DNA of 64,000 bases from Sulfurospirillum cavolei (GCF_000813325.1 NZ_BBQE01000003.1); one strand, 5' to 3'; shown: positions 42,833-51,807, counted from the stretch's first letter. Notes: generated by a model not told the origin, from the sequence alone. Program-made: numbers and translations.

Positions 42833-44146
42833 CTATTTTTGCTTAGGCAATTCGGCGATTAATGTTTTGACGATTTCACGATCGTCGAACGGATATTTTT
42901 TTCCGGCGATCTCTTGGTAGGTTTCATCCCCTTTTCCGAGGATTAAAAGCACCTCGTTCGGCGCTTGAAGGCGTAACGCTTTTTCAATGGCGCAAGCGCG
43001 GTCGGCTTCAACGTAAATCGGTCGGGAACCGTGCATACCCGCTAAGATTTCGTCGATAATGCTTTGAGGTTCCTCAGAGCGAGGGTTGTCGCTCGTAACG
43101 ATAATTTTCTGAGCGTAGCGCTCTGCGACCGCTCCCATTTTCGGTCGCTTCGTGCGGTCTCGATCACCGCCCGCACCGAAGACGACGATCATATTTTGGT
43201 CTTTCATGCTTTCCATCACTTTTTCCATTCCGTCAGGCGTATGCGCAAAATCAACGATGACCAAAGGTTCTCGACTCACGACTTCCATACGCCCTTCCAC
43301 ACCGCCGAAGTTCTCCACGGCTTCGCAAATGGCTTCCATAGAGGCTACGCCCAGACAATCGATCGCGCTTACGGCGGCAAGAAGGTTATAGAGGTTAAAA
43401 AAACCGTGTAGGGGTGATTCAAACTCGTACACCGCATTGTTTTTGGCAACTGCCGCGCTAATGCCGTCTTTAAGAGCATATGCAAGAATTTTATACGTGG
43501 CGGGATGCTCGATACCGTAACTAAACGCTTGCGTACGGTTGTAGCGAATATTACTTTCGTCTTTGTTGATGAGTTTTAAACCCTCGTCTTCAAAAAAACG
43601 GCTTTTCACGGCAATATATTCGTCGATCGTTTTATGAAAATCCAGATGGTCTTGAGTCACGTTCGTTAGAATTTTCAAAGCAAACGGGAGTCCGTCGATA
43701 CGATTTTGAACAATCGCATGCGAACTAACTTCCATCACAAAATACTCGCATCCTGCGTCTAGTGCCGTTTTCAAATTTTTAATCGTTTGTAAAATAGGCG
43801 GCGTCGTTAAACTTTTGTCTTCGATACGGGTTTCGTTGATAAAACAACCGCGCGTACCTTGCAAACCCGCTTTCTTTCCCAAATCAAGCAAAATCGAATA
43901 AATCGCGGCTGCCGTCGTCGTTTTGCCGTTCGTACCGGTAATACCGATAATTTTAATACGGTCATTGATTCCTAAAAGCTCCAAGCATGCCTGCGGTGAA
44001 ATAACTTTTGTACAACCGCGATCCAACGCGCTTTGGCGATACGAAGCGTTCAAATCGGTGACGACAAAGATGCTAGAAGCATCGCACTCGTTAGAATTAT
44101 CCGTTACATGTAAAAACGGTGCTGAATTTTTTAACTCGATTTTCAC
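42833..44146 (-). CDS. murE: UDP-N-acetylmuramoyl-tripeptide synthetase (meso-diaminopimelate-adding ligase)
   Basis: Cytoplasmic peptidoglycan ligase of 437 residues. Motifs are GITGTNGKTTTAAAIYSIL near residue 65 (ATP binding), NVTQDHLDFH near 160, and the diaminopimelate-recognising DNPRSEEP near 352. The N-terminal domain is shorter than in E. coli. It is preceded by the TPR-like gene with a gap of 10 bases. TTACATGTAA occurs in codons 12-15. Confidence 0.95.
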   Translation of the reverse strand: MKIELKNSAPFLHVTDNSNECDASSIFVVTDLNASYRQSALDRGCTKVISPQACLELLGINDRIKIIGITGTNGKTTTAAAIYSILLDLGKKAGLQGTRGCFINETRIEDKSLTTPPILQTIKNLKTALDAGCEYFVMEVSSHAIVQNRIDGLPFALKILTNVTQDHLDFHKTIDEYIAVKSRFFEDEGLKLINKDESNIRYNRTQAFSYGIEHPATYKILAYALKDGISAAVAKNNAVYEFESPLHGFFNLYNLLAAVSAIDCLGVASMEAICEAVENFGGVEGRMEVVSREPLVIVDFAHTPDGMEKVMESMKDQNMIVVFGAGGDRDRTKRPKMGAVAERYAQKIIVTSDNPRSEEPQSIIDEILAGMHGSRPIYVEADRACAIEKALRLQAPNEVLLILGKGDETYQEIAGKKYPFDDREIVKTLIAELPKQK

Positions 44147-44156
44147 GATAGGCTCT

Positions 44157-44720
44157 TTATTTTTGAACTTTTTTGATTAAAGAGAGAAGTTGCTCGTCGT
44201 TCGGGAAGAGCGTTACGGCACTCTCAAGGTAGTTAAGCGACATTTCGATAAATCCGTTGTCGATCAATTTTGCAAGAAAGTCGACAAAATCCTCTTTTTT
44301 CGAAATAATTACTTTCGTAGAGAACATAATGTCTTCAAACGCCTCTTTAAAACTCCCGCGTGATTCTATCAACGCCATAAAATCTTCGTATTTAATACCG
44401 TTTTCCGCATTAATACGCGCCTCTAAATCTTTGTGATTAAAAAGATGTGCGATTTTATCGCTATTTTCTTCGACGGAATTAATAATCTCTTCCATGACAT
44501 CTTCACAGTCTTGCGCGCCGTTTTGTTTCGTCAATAAATAGTACTCAAAAAGTGCCATTGCCTGTTCTTCGTTGCTCGATGCCATATCGCATAAAATAGC
44601 TCCTATACGAGCCTCTTTATCTTGTGGATTTTCACTGAGTGCTAGTGCAAAATGACGCATAGCTTCCGTAAAACGACGTTCGTAAAAGTATTCGATACCT
44701 TGTTGGAAATGCGGATTCAT
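44157..44720 (-). CDS. TPR-like protein of unknown function
   Basis: Helical protein of 187 residues, with an N-terminal tetratricopeptide-like unit (FYERRFTEAMRHFALALSENPQDKEARIG) and a second helical repeat near the C-terminus (LNYLESAVTLFPNDEQLLSLI). No enzyme motif is seen. It may hold a protein partner. Its position between the Nfu and murE genes is shared with C. jejuni, from memory. Confidence 0.7.
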   Translation of the reverse strand: MNPHFQQGIEYFYERRFTEAMRHFALALSENPQDKEARIGAILCDMASSNEEQAMALFEYYLLTKQNGAQDCEDVMEEIINSVEENSDKIAHLFNHKDLEARINAENGIKYEDFMALIESRGSFKEAFEDIMFSTKVIISKKEDFVDFLAKLIDNGFIEMSLNYLESAVTLFPNDEQLLSLIKKVQK

Positions 44721-44727
44721 TCTGCTC

Positions 44728-45000
44728 CTATTGATCGAATTGATCTTCCGATCCGGGTAAAATATTTACCACTTCAAGTTCGGGATGAATATCAATGCGA
44801 AGTTGTCTCTCAATGCCGTATTTGAGTGTCTGCCCACTAGAAGCACATCCTTGACATGCACCTTGTAATTGCACAAAAACACGACCGCTTTTAATGCCTA
44901 AAAGCGTTAAACCGCCTCCGTCAAGTGCAAGCATCGGCTTAATTTTTTCCAATGATTTTTCGACAACGGGAAGCAACTCTTCGTCACTAAATGGTATCAT
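44728..45000 (-). CDS. NifU C-terminal-domain (Nfu) iron-sulfur scaffold
   Basis: Iron-sulfur cluster carrier of 90 residues with the Nfu domain alone: LALDGGGLTLLGIKSGRVFVQLQGACQGCASS holds the CxxC that binds the cluster with a partner subunit. A proximal PVVEKSLEKIKPMLALDGG helix is conserved. It hands clusters to target proteins such as oxidoreductases encoded here. It lies downstream of the ribosomal cluster terminator. Confidence 0.93.
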   Translation of the reverse strand: MIPFSDEELLPVVEKSLEKIKPMLALDGGGLTLLGIKSGRVFVQLQGACQGCASSGQTLKYGIERQLRIDIHPELEVVNILPGSEDQFDQ

Positions 45001-45107
45001 AAATTCTCCTATAGCAAATGTTTCTAATTTAACAATAGTTTGCGTTAAAAATGACTTAATGAAGAAGGAATAAAAGCAGGAAAGGACAAATTTTTTTAAC
45101 GTAGAGA

Positions 45108-45134
45108 GGGAAAGAAAGAGGATCTTTCTTTCCC
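45108..45134 (-). terminator. terminator of the S10-spc-alpha cluster
   Basis: Perfect 12-base stem GGGAAAGAAAGA / TCTTTCTTTCCC with a 3-base loop, 11 bases after the rplQ stop. No long T run follows on the minus strand. Confidence 0.7.
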
Positions 45135-45144
45135 GAATAAAGAT

Positions 45145-45495
45145 TTAGACGAGCTCTAAAAACGCCATTGCGGCCGCATCGCCTTTTCGGATTCTTGTTT
45201 TAACGATACGGGTATATCCGCCGTTTCGCTCTAAATATTTAGGAGCAATTTCATTCACGAGTTTTTTCGTACACTCTTTATCTTGAAGTGCCGCAAAAAC
45301 GAATTTGTGTGCATGATCGCCACCAACTCCAGCTTTTGTGATCAATTTCTCGACATAGCCTCTTAGCTCTTTAGCTTTAGGAAGCGTCGTCTCGATTTTC
45401 TCATATTTAATAACCGCTATAGCCAAGTTCTTGAGCAATGCCGCTCTGTGTGAAGAACTACGACCAAGCTTTCTATATCCATGCTTATGTCTCAT
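45145..45495 (-). CDS. rplQ: 50S ribosomal protein L17
   Basis: Protein of 116 residues, MRHKHGYRKLGRSSSHRAALLKNL at the start, a universal signature. Last gene of the alpha operon after rpoA (gap 3 bases) and just before the terminator. Confidence 0.98.
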   Translation of the reverse strand: MRHKHGYRKLGRSSSHRAALLKNLAIAVIKYEKIETTLPKAKELRGYVEKLITKAGVGGDHAHKFVFAALQDKECTKKLVNEIAPKYLERNGGYTRIVKTRIRKGDAAAMAFLELV

Positions 45496-45498
45496 AAA

Positions 45499-46512
45499 TT
45501 AACCCTCGTTGGCTTCAGATTTTAAATCTTCAATTTTTTTCTTGAGCAAGCTTGCTGCATCGTCCGGGAAGTTAAACCCGACCGGATATCCGCTCTCTTC
45601 CATGACGTCTCGAATCTCTTCTAACGATTTTTTGCCGAGATTTTTAAGGTTTTTAAGCTCTAACTCGCTCATTAAAGCAAGTTCGCCGATGTACTTCACT
45701 TCGGCACGGTCTAGGCAGTTAAAGCTACGTGCGCTTAGGTTTAACTCTTCAATACTTTGAAGCAATTTCCCAAACTCGACGCCGTCGTTCGAGCTATCGC
45801 TTTTTGGGGCTACGGCAATGTCTAAAATACCGTTAAATACGGACATTTGAGCATACATCGCTTCCAAAGCGTTTTTAAATGCTTCAATCGGAGAAACCAA
45901 ACCGTCTGTTTCAATCGTAAAAACGATTTTTTCATAGTTCGGATTGTCTTCGACCAAAACGTTTTCAATATCGTAAACGGCTCTTTTAACCGGCGTAAAG
46001 AATGCATCGAGGGCTATATAATCGTCTCCGACCAAACCTCGAATATTCTCGCTCGGTACGTAACCGATTCCTTTTTCGATAATCAAAGAAAAATTAAGCT
46101 CCGCATCTTCGTTAATCGTCGCCAAATACGTATCGGGCGTAACGATTTCAATTTGTGCGTTAGCTAAGTCGCTTCCTTTAATCTCTTTAGGACCGCTAAA
46201 CGAATAATTAACTTCCACGCGTTTTTCATCGCCTTTAATTCTAAAGCGAATATTTTTAAGATTAATGATAAAAAGTGCAACATCTTCAAGCATACCGCGC
46301 ATGCTATCAAATTCATGGGTTACGCCTTCAATCTTTACAGCCGTTGGAGCAGATCCGACGGTACTGCTTAAAAGCAATCGACGTAACGGATGTGCCAATG
46401 TAATCGCAAATCCGGATTCAAACGGATACGCACTTACCTGAACTTTATTGGCTGCAATATTCTCTACCTCAATTTCAGTTGGCATGTAAGCTGATGTATT
46501 GATTTTTTTCAT
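45499..46512 (-). CDS. rpoA: RNA polymerase alpha subunit
   Basis: Protein of 337 residues. The N-terminal dimerisation domain carries ITLAHPLRRLLLSSTVGSAP near residue 37; the C-terminal DNA-binding domain has LNLSARSFNCLDRAEVKYIGEL and LKNLGKKSLEEI. It assembles the polymerase core and contacts activators. It lies between rpsD and rplQ in the alpha operon. Confidence 0.98.
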   Translation of the reverse strand: MKKINTSAYMPTEIEVENIAANKVQVSAYPFESGFAITLAHPLRRLLLSSTVGSAPTAVKIEGVTHEFDSMRGMLEDVALFIINLKNIRFRIKGDEKRVEVNYSFSGPKEIKGSDLANAQIEIVTPDTYLATINEDAELNFSLIIEKGIGYVPSENIRGLVGDDYIALDAFFTPVKRAVYDIENVLVEDNPNYEKIVFTIETDGLVSPIEAFKNALEAMYAQMSVFNGILDIAVAPKSDSSNDGVEFGKLLQSIEELNLSARSFNCLDRAEVKYIGELALMSELELKNLKNLGKKSLEEIRDVMEESGYPVGFNFPDDAASLLKKKIEDLKSEANEG

Positions 46513-46527
46513 TTACTACCTACTTTA

Positions 46528-47154
46528 TTATTTAGAGTAAAGCTCAACGATTAATCTTTCTTCAACCGGAATTACTACTTCGTCTCTCTCTGGGATACGT
46601 GTAAAAATACCCATTGCTTTTTCTCTCTCAACGTCAACCCACGGTACGATACCGGTTTGTTGCGTCAATTCAAGAGAGCGTTTAACTTGAGGGTTATTTT
46701 TTGATTTTTCGCAAACTTCTATTTTGTCGCCTGCACGTACAACATAAGAAGGAATGTCAACTCTGCTGCCATTCACTAAGATGTGCCCGTGTGTGACTAA
46801 TTGACGTGCAAATCTTCGCGTCGTTGCAAAACCCATACGGTAAACAACGTTATCAAGTCTTCTCTCGATTAAAAGCACAAGGTTAATACCCGTGTTTCCT
46901 TCTTTGCGAGCTGCTTCGTCAAATATACGTCTGAATTGTTTTTCAGAAACTCCATACATAAATTTAGCTTTTTGCTTCTCTCGTAATTGAAGCCCGTATT
47001 CACTAATTTTTGCTCTTCTTTGTCCGTGTTGACCCGGGGCATACGGTCGCTTGTCTAGTGCGCTCTTACCAGCAAGTCTGCGCTCACCTTTAAGGGCCAA
47101 GCTAACACCAAGTCTTCTCTCAAGCTTTTCGACCGGTCCTCTATATCTTGCCAT
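46528..47154 (-). CDS. rpsD: 30S ribosomal protein S4
   Basis: Primary rRNA-binding protein of 208 residues, MARYRGPVEKLERRLGVSL at the start and an S4 domain around LDNVVYRMGFATTRRFARQLVTHGHILVNG. The N-terminal zinc cysteines of other S4 proteins are absent, which is common. It lies between rpsK (gap 72 bases) and rpoA. Confidence 0.98.
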   Translation of the reverse strand: MARYRGPVEKLERRLGVSLALKGERRLAGKSALDKRPYAPGQHGQRRAKISEYGLQLREKQKAKFMYGVSEKQFRRIFDEAARKEGNTGINLVLLIERRLDNVVYRMGFATTRRFARQLVTHGHILVNGSRVDIPSYVVRAGDKIEVCEKSKNNPQVKRSLELTQQTGIVPWVDVEREKAMGIFTRIPERDEVVIPVEERLIVELYSK

Positions 47155-47226
47155 TTTTTCTCCTAATTATTGCGTAAACGAAAAAATTATTTTGTTTTAT
47201 CTCTAGCCAATATCTCCGAAAAGAAA

Positions 47227-47619
47227 TTAGACTCTTCTTCTTTTTGGAGGTCTACAACCGTTGTGCGGGAGAGGCGTAATATCTTTCAAGAAAGATACTT
47301 TGATGCCCTCTGTTGTACCGGCACTTTTGACGGCTGTTTCACGACCGCTGCCCGGACCTTGAACTTTAATACCGATTTCTTTGAGACCATGCTCTTTTGC
47401 TTTCGTGAGTGCATCTTCTACGGCTTGTTGTGCGGCATAAGGAGTTGATTTTTTACTTCCTTTAAAGCCTAAACTACCGGCACTACTCCAAGCAATGACA
47501 TTTCCCATCTCATCGGTGACAGTTACGACAGTGTTATTAAATGTTGCTGAGATAAAAATAATCCCTTTCGCAATATTCTTTTTAACAACTTTTTTACGTA
47601 CTACTTTTCTTTTTGCCAT
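47227..47619 (-). CDS. rpsK: 30S ribosomal protein S11
   Basis: Protein of 130 residues with a Lys-rich start, IFISATFNNTVVTVTDEMGN, GPGSGRETAVKS and the TPLPHNGCRPPKRRRV end. Follows rpsM after 21 bases. Confidence 0.98.
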   Translation of the reverse strand: MAKRKVVRKKVVKKNIAKGIIFISATFNNTVVTVTDEMGNVIAWSSAGSLGFKGSKKSTPYAAQQAVEDALTKAKEHGLKEIGIKVQGPGSGRETAVKSAGTTEGIKVSFLKDITPLPHNGCRPPKRRRV

Positions 47620-47640
47620 CTGTTTCCCTTTGAGACTTCG

Positions 47641-48009
47641 TTATTTAGCTTTAGCGCCGACGGTGCGTTTTTTACCTTTACGGGTACGTGCATTCGTCTT
47701 CGTTTTTTGACCGCGAACCGGTAAGCCTTTTCTATGTCTAAGACCTCTGTAGCTTCCCATATCCATCAAAGCTTTAATATCCATCGCTACTTTTTTACGA
47801 AGATCACCTTCTACTTGGAATCCGGCTTGGATCTCTTTACGAATAGCGGCAACGTCGTCTTCGCTTAACTCATGAACTCTCTTATCGAATGAAATTCCGG
47901 TTGCGGTTAAAATCGCTCTAGAACTTGTTAAACCGATACCGTAGATATACGTTAAACCGTACTCTACTCTCTTTTTCATTGGAAGGTCTACACCTGCAAT
48001 CCTTGCCAT
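47641..48009 (-). CDS. rpsM: 30S ribosomal protein S13
   Basis: Protein of 122 residues: MARIAGVDLPMKKRVEYGLTYIYGIG start, YRGLRHRKGLPVRGQKTKTN near 95 and a basic tail. It contacts the large subunit and tRNA. Follows rpmJ after 2 bases. Confidence 0.98.
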   Translation of the reverse strand: MARIAGVDLPMKKRVEYGLTYIYGIGLTSSRAILTATGISFDKRVHELSEDDVAAIRKEIQAGFQVEGDLRKKVAMDIKALMDMGSYRGLRHRKGLPVRGQKTKTNARTRKGKKRTVGAKAK

Positions 48010-48011
48010 GC

Positions 48012-48125
48012 TTATCCTTGTCTTTGTTTATGTTTTGGATTATCGCAAATGATTCGAACGATACCTTTTCGTTTAATCACTTTGCATTTATCACACATCT
48101 TCTTTACAGAAGGTCGTACTTTCAT
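48012..48125 (-). CDS. rpmJ: 50S ribosomal protein L36
   Basis: Protein of 37 residues starting MKVRPSVKKMCDKCKVIKRKG and ending KHKQRQG, with the CxxC and Cys/His zinc set of the zinc-binding L36 form (MCDKC, IICDNPKH). It is the head of the alpha operon, directly upstream of rpsM and downstream of a strong AT hairpin. Confidence 0.96.
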   Translation of the reverse strand: MKVRPSVKKMCDKCKVIKRKGIVRIICDNPKHKQRQG

Positions 48126-48202
48126 TGTGACTCCTGAACTTTTTTTTCCACTGGAATTTTGAGTTAAACTGTCACAGGTTTGACGAGTAATATCAAACCA
48201 AC

Positions 48203-48232
48203 AATCGAAAAAACAGTGGTCTTTTTTCGATT
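48203..48232. terminator. hairpin between infA and rpmJ
   Basis: Perfect 11-base stem AATCGAAAAAA / TTTTTTCGATT with an 8-base loop lies in the 162-base gap between infA and rpmJ. Its T run on either strand fits a rho-independent terminator or attenuator that splits the ribosomal cluster. Confidence 0.7.
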
Positions 48233-48287
48233 ATTCTTCACACAGCTTTACAAAAGGGGTAAATTATACAGAATTTAAGCTAATAAT

Positions 48288-48506
48288 TTACTTATACCTA
48301 TAGGTTATACGCCCTTTATCCAAACTATACGGTGTTAACTCTACTTTAACGGTATCTCCCGGCATTATCTTAATATAATGCATTCTCATTTTACCGGCAA
48401 TGTGACATAAAATCACATGGCTATTTTGTACTTCAACTTTAAACGTAGCATTGGGTAAAGCTTCTATTACCTTACCGTCAATCTCTATCACGTCGTCTTT
48501 TGCCAT
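48288..48506 (-). CDS. infA: translation initiation factor IF-1
   Basis: Protein of 72 residues with an OB fold: VIEIDGKVIEALPNATFKVEV start, HVILCHIAGKMRMHYIKIMPGD middle. Occupies the ribosomal A site at initiation. Follows map after 18 bases, as in many bacteria. Confidence 0.97.
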   Translation of the reverse strand: MAKDDVIEIDGKVIEALPNATFKVEVQNSHVILCHIAGKMRMHYIKIMPGDTVKVELTPYSLDKGRITYRYK

Positions 48507-48524
48507 TTTACCTCCCTAGTGAAT

Positions 48525-49283
48525 TTACGCTTTTGATAAAATTTCGGCTCTACCGTCTATTATTGCTACGGTATGCTCGTAATGACTGCCTCTCAACCCG
48601 TCTTTTGAAACAACCGACCATTTATCCGCTAAGATTTTCGGTGTACCGTCTTTATGGCAAATCATCGGTTCTATGCAAAATACCATCCCGTTTTTGATCT
48701 TAGGTCCGCTTTTAGGGTTGATTCCTTCCAAATAATTCGGAAGTTCAGGTTCTTCATGCGGCTTTCGACCTATTCCATGACCGCAAAACCCTCGCAAAGG
48801 TACAAACCCTTTTTGGAGAATAAATTGCTCTATTGCATAACTTAGCTCTTTAAAGCGCATTTCCAGCTCAATAATATCGATTGCGAAATAAAGTGCGTCT
48901 TTGGCACATGCAATCAAAGCTTCGTCTGTTTTTGAAATGGTACCGACACCTAACGTTACGGCAGAGTCACCGTACCATCCGTCAATTTCCGTTCCGATAT
49001 CCAAACCGATAATATCGCCTTCTTGCAATTTATAATCCGTGGGAATACCGTGAATAATCACTTCGTTGACGGAAGTACACACCCCGGCGGGGAAACCGTA
49101 AAGACCTTTAAACGCAGGTCGTGCTCCGTGAGAGTGAATAAAAGATTCACCCATAGCGTTTAATTCTTTCAAACTAAGTCCGGGGTGAATCTGTGTAGAA
49201 AGATACTCTAACGTTCTTGCAACGATTTGATTTGCCACCGAAAGTTTTGCGATCTCTTGCGGTTTTTTTATCGTAATAGCCAT
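48525..49283 (-). CDS. map: methionine aminopeptidase
   Basis: Type I aminopeptidase of 252 residues removing the initiator Met. Metal ligands lie in IGLDIGTEIDGWYGDSAVTLGV, GFCGHGIGRKPHEEPELPNY and the IEPMIC and EHTVAI segments. The start is the ATG at 49283 (MAITIKKPQ), 5 bases past the secY stop; an in-frame GTG at 49304 lies in secY. Standard gene order secY-map-infA. Confidence 0.97.
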   Translation of the reverse strand: MAITIKKPQEIAKLSVANQIVARTLEYLSTQIHPGLSLKELNAMGESFIHSHGARPAFKGLYGFPAGVCTSVNEVIIHGIPTDYKLQEGDIIGLDIGTEIDGWYGDSAVTLGVGTISKTDEALIACAKDALYFAIDIIELEMRFKELSYAIEQFILQKGFVPLRGFCGHGIGRKPHEEPELPNYLEGINPKSGPKIKNGMVFCIEPMICHKDGTPKILADKWSVVSKDGLRGSHYEHTVAIIDGRAEILSKA

Positions 49284-49287
49284 TGCA

Positions 49288-50550
49288 TTAAAGTCCGACG
49301 GCACTCAATGTTTCATATTTATTCATGTACATTTGTGCCTCAATTTTTCGCATCGTATCCAGTGCCACTTGCACGACAATTAAGACAGCCGTTCCACCGA
49401 AATAGAAAGGAACGCCCATAAATTTTACAAGAACCCACGGAAGAGTCGAAATCAGTCCTAAATAAATAGAACCCCAAAGCGTCAATCGGCCGGCCACCTC
49501 GTTTAAGAAAAGAGCCGTGCTTTCACCGGGTCTAACACCGGGAATAAATCCGCCTTGTTTTTTCAAATTTTCGGAGATATCTTTTGCATTAAAAACAATC
49601 GATGCATAAAAATAAGCAAAGAAAATCACGAATAAGAAGGTAAGAATATTAAAAACATAGCTATTCGGATTTAAAAAATCGTGAATGGCTTGAACGATCG
49701 GATTGGTACTTGCTTGCATGATCGTTGAAGGAAACATCAAAATAGCATTGGCAAAAATCGGAGGAATTACACCGCTTAAATTCATTTTAATCGGTACGTA
49801 ATTCATAATACGTTTATGCTGATTTTGAAGTACAACTTTACGTGAATACGAAATCGGTATGCGACGTTCGCCCATTTCAACGTAAATAATGGAGCCGACC
49901 GTTGCGAGAATAACCGCTAAAATGCCTATAACGACGAGAAAGTTGAGCTCACCCGTATTCACAAGGTTAATCGTGCCGCCGATGGCATGAGGAATACCCG
50001 ATACGATACCCGCAAAAATAATCAAGCTAATACCGTTACCGATACCGCGTTGCGTGATTTGTTCACCGATCCACATTAAAAGCATTGTTCCGGTTAACAT
50101 ACTAGCCGCTGCAATCGCCGTAAAAACCGTCATATCAATCATAATAGCACTTTCGCCCGCGCGTCCCGTTAAGCCGCCCAATCCAACCGATACGCCGATT
50201 GCTTGGATGATCGTAATACCGATCGTTGCATAACGAATAATTTGCATGTATTTAACCATACCGTCGCGTTCTTTTTTCATTTTTCCAAGTGCGGGGAAGG
50301 TAGCTGCGAGAAGTTCCATAATAATCGAGGCAGTAATATAAGGCATAATTCCAAGAGAAATAATGCTAAGGCGTTGAGCAGCATTGCCGCTAAACATATT
50401 AAACATTCCAAGAGCGTTAGAGCTGTTAGAATCGAAGAACTCTTTAATAACGTCAAGATTTACACCAGGAACCGGCACGTATGCCAGTATCCTGTATGCA
50501 AAAATAAAACCAAGCGTTACTAAAATCTTCTTAGTAAGTTCTTGGCTCAT
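49288..50550 (-). CDS. secY: preprotein translocase subunit SecY
   Basis: Translocon channel of 420 residues with ten membrane helices. The conserved VPVPGVN start loop, plug region GMFNMFSGNAAQRLSIISLGIMPYITASI and YRILAYVP region are seen. Pairs with SecE, SecG and SecA elsewhere. Overlaps rplO by 4 bases. Confidence 0.98.
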   Translation of the reverse strand: MSQELTKKILVTLGFIFAYRILAYVPVPGVNLDVIKEFFDSNSSNALGMFNMFSGNAAQRLSIISLGIMPYITASIIMELLAATFPALGKMKKERDGMVKYMQIIRYATIGITIIQAIGVSVGLGGLTGRAGESAIMIDMTVFTAIAAASMLTGTMLLMWIGEQITQRGIGNGISLIIFAGIVSGIPHAIGGTINLVNTGELNFLVVIGILAVILATVGSIIYVEMGERRIPISYSRKVVLQNQHKRIMNYVPIKMNLSGVIPPIFANAILMFPSTIMQASTNPIVQAIHDFLNPNSYVFNILTFLFVIFFAYFYASIVFNAKDISENLKKQGGFIPGVRPGESTALFLNEVAGRLTLWGSIYLGLISTLPWVLVKFMGVPFYFGGTAVLIVVQVALDTMRKIEAQMYMNKYETLSAVGL

Positions 50551-50951
50551 TTACTCATTCCGGTAAAAACGACGTTTTCGTCTTTAATCTTAGCGGCAAG
50601 CTCTTTTGCACCCGCACCGATTAATTTAACTTTGACGACGGTACTTGCCATCTTATGAACGGTACGAATCGCATCAACCGTGATTTCATTTAGATCAGCG
50701 ACAGCTTTAATTTTGTCGATATTGATAACGTAAGGTTTTTCGATTTTAGAAGTAAAACCGACTTTCGGCAATCTTCTTTGAAGCGGTTGTTGTCCGCCCT
50801 CGAAACCTCTTTTTTGCTTATAACCCGTACGAGATTTTTGACCGTTAGCACCGCGGCTAGCCGTTTTACCCATACCGCTACCTTGACCGCGACCTACGCG
50901 TTTGATCTCTTTGGTAGAATTTTCTGCGGGTGTAAGATTATCTAATGCCAT
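50547..50951 (-). CDS. rplO: 50S ribosomal protein L15
   Basis: Protein of 134 residues: LTPAENSTKEIKRVGRGQGSGMGKTASRG is the usual Gly-rich N-terminus, followed by EGGQQPLQRRLPKVGF. Precedes secY with an ATGA-type overlap. Confidence 0.97.
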   Translation of the reverse strand: MALDNLTPAENSTKEIKRVGRGQGSGMGKTASRGANGQKSRTGYKQKRGFEGGQQPLQRRLPKVGFTSKIEKPYVINIDKIKAVADLNEITVDAIRTVHKMASTVVKVKLIGAGAKELAAKIKDENVVFTGMSK

Positions 50952-50971
50952 GTTTCGTCCTTTTGTGCCGT

Positions 50972-51415
50972 TTAGCTTTTAATCATGCTAAGAGCTTTAA
51001 TCGTTGCTCTTACCACGTTAGAAGCATTATTTGAACCGAGTGACTTAGTCAAGATATCTTTAATACCTGCAAGTTCAACAACCGGACGCGTTGCACCGCC
51101 GGCGATTACGCCGGTACCGTCGCTTGCCGGTTTGAGAATAATACGACTTGCATTAAATTTTACTTCAACGTCATGAGCGATCGTAGAACCTTTTATGTTC
51201 ACTTTAACGATGTTTTTAAACGCATCGTCAACCGCTTTACGAATTGCATCGGGAACCTCTTTTGCTTTTCCGAAACCAAAGCCAACAAGACCTTTCTTAT
51301 TTCCAACAACGACCAGTGCTGTAAATCTAAAACGTCTACCGCCTTTAACAACTTTTGTTACGCGGCCGATGTTAACGATGACTTCTTCAAACTCTTCTCT
51401 GTTATATTTTTCCAT
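50972..51415 (-). CDS. rpsE: 30S ribosomal protein S5
   Basis: Protein of 147 residues with VVKGGRRFRFTALVVVGNKKGLVGFGFGKAKEVPDAIRKA; acts in mRNA unwinding and ribosome accuracy. Between rplR and rplO. Confidence 0.98.
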   Translation of the reverse strand: MEKYNREEFEEVIVNIGRVTKVVKGGRRFRFTALVVVGNKKGLVGFGFGKAKEVPDAIRKAVDDAFKNIVKVNIKGSTIAHDVEVKFNASRIILKPASDGTGVIAGGATRPVVELAGIKDILTKSLGSNNASNVVRATIKALSMIKS

Positions 51416-51440
51416 TGAATCGTTTTCCTCTTTTTGATCT

Positions 51441-51797
51441 TTACAGCACTATGCCGTTTTCACGAAGACTATCTGCAAAAGCAGCAATGACGCCGTGATA
51501 CAAATAACCGTTTCTGTCATAAACCACTTGCGTCAAGTTTTTAGCCTTAAGTGTTTCGGCAAACGCTTTTGCTACTTCTGCCGCACCGGCTTTACTTGAA
51601 TTAAATCCTAACTTTTTACCGTCGACGCTTGCAAGCGTTACGCCGCTAAGATCGTCAATGGCTTGTGCGTAGATATATCGATTCGATTTAAATACGGAAA
51701 TTCTAGGTTTTAATTCCGTACCGGAAATATCGGCTCTAATTCTTCTTTTGCGTTTAACGCGTAATGCAAGTTTACGTTTTAAAATATTTGCTTTCAT
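51441..51797 (-). CDS. rplR: 50S ribosomal protein L18
   Basis: 5S-rRNA-binding protein of 118 residues with a basic N-terminus and the VFKSNRYIYAQAIDDLSGVTLAS segment and the YDRNGYLYHGVIAAFADSLRENG end. Between rplF and rpsE. Confidence 0.97.
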   Translation of the reverse strand: MKANILKRKLALRVKRKRRIRADISGTELKPRISVFKSNRYIYAQAIDDLSGVTLASVDGKKLGFNSSKAGAAEVAKAFAETLKAKNLTQVVYDRNGYLYHGVIAAFADSLRENGIVL

Positions 51798-51807
51798 TCC
51801 CTACCCT

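Noticed and set aside
2971..44113. TTACATGTAA as an ordinary operator of one regulator
   Set aside because: Most copies lie within coding sequences far from starts, so a single regulon operator does not explain them, although a few may act so.
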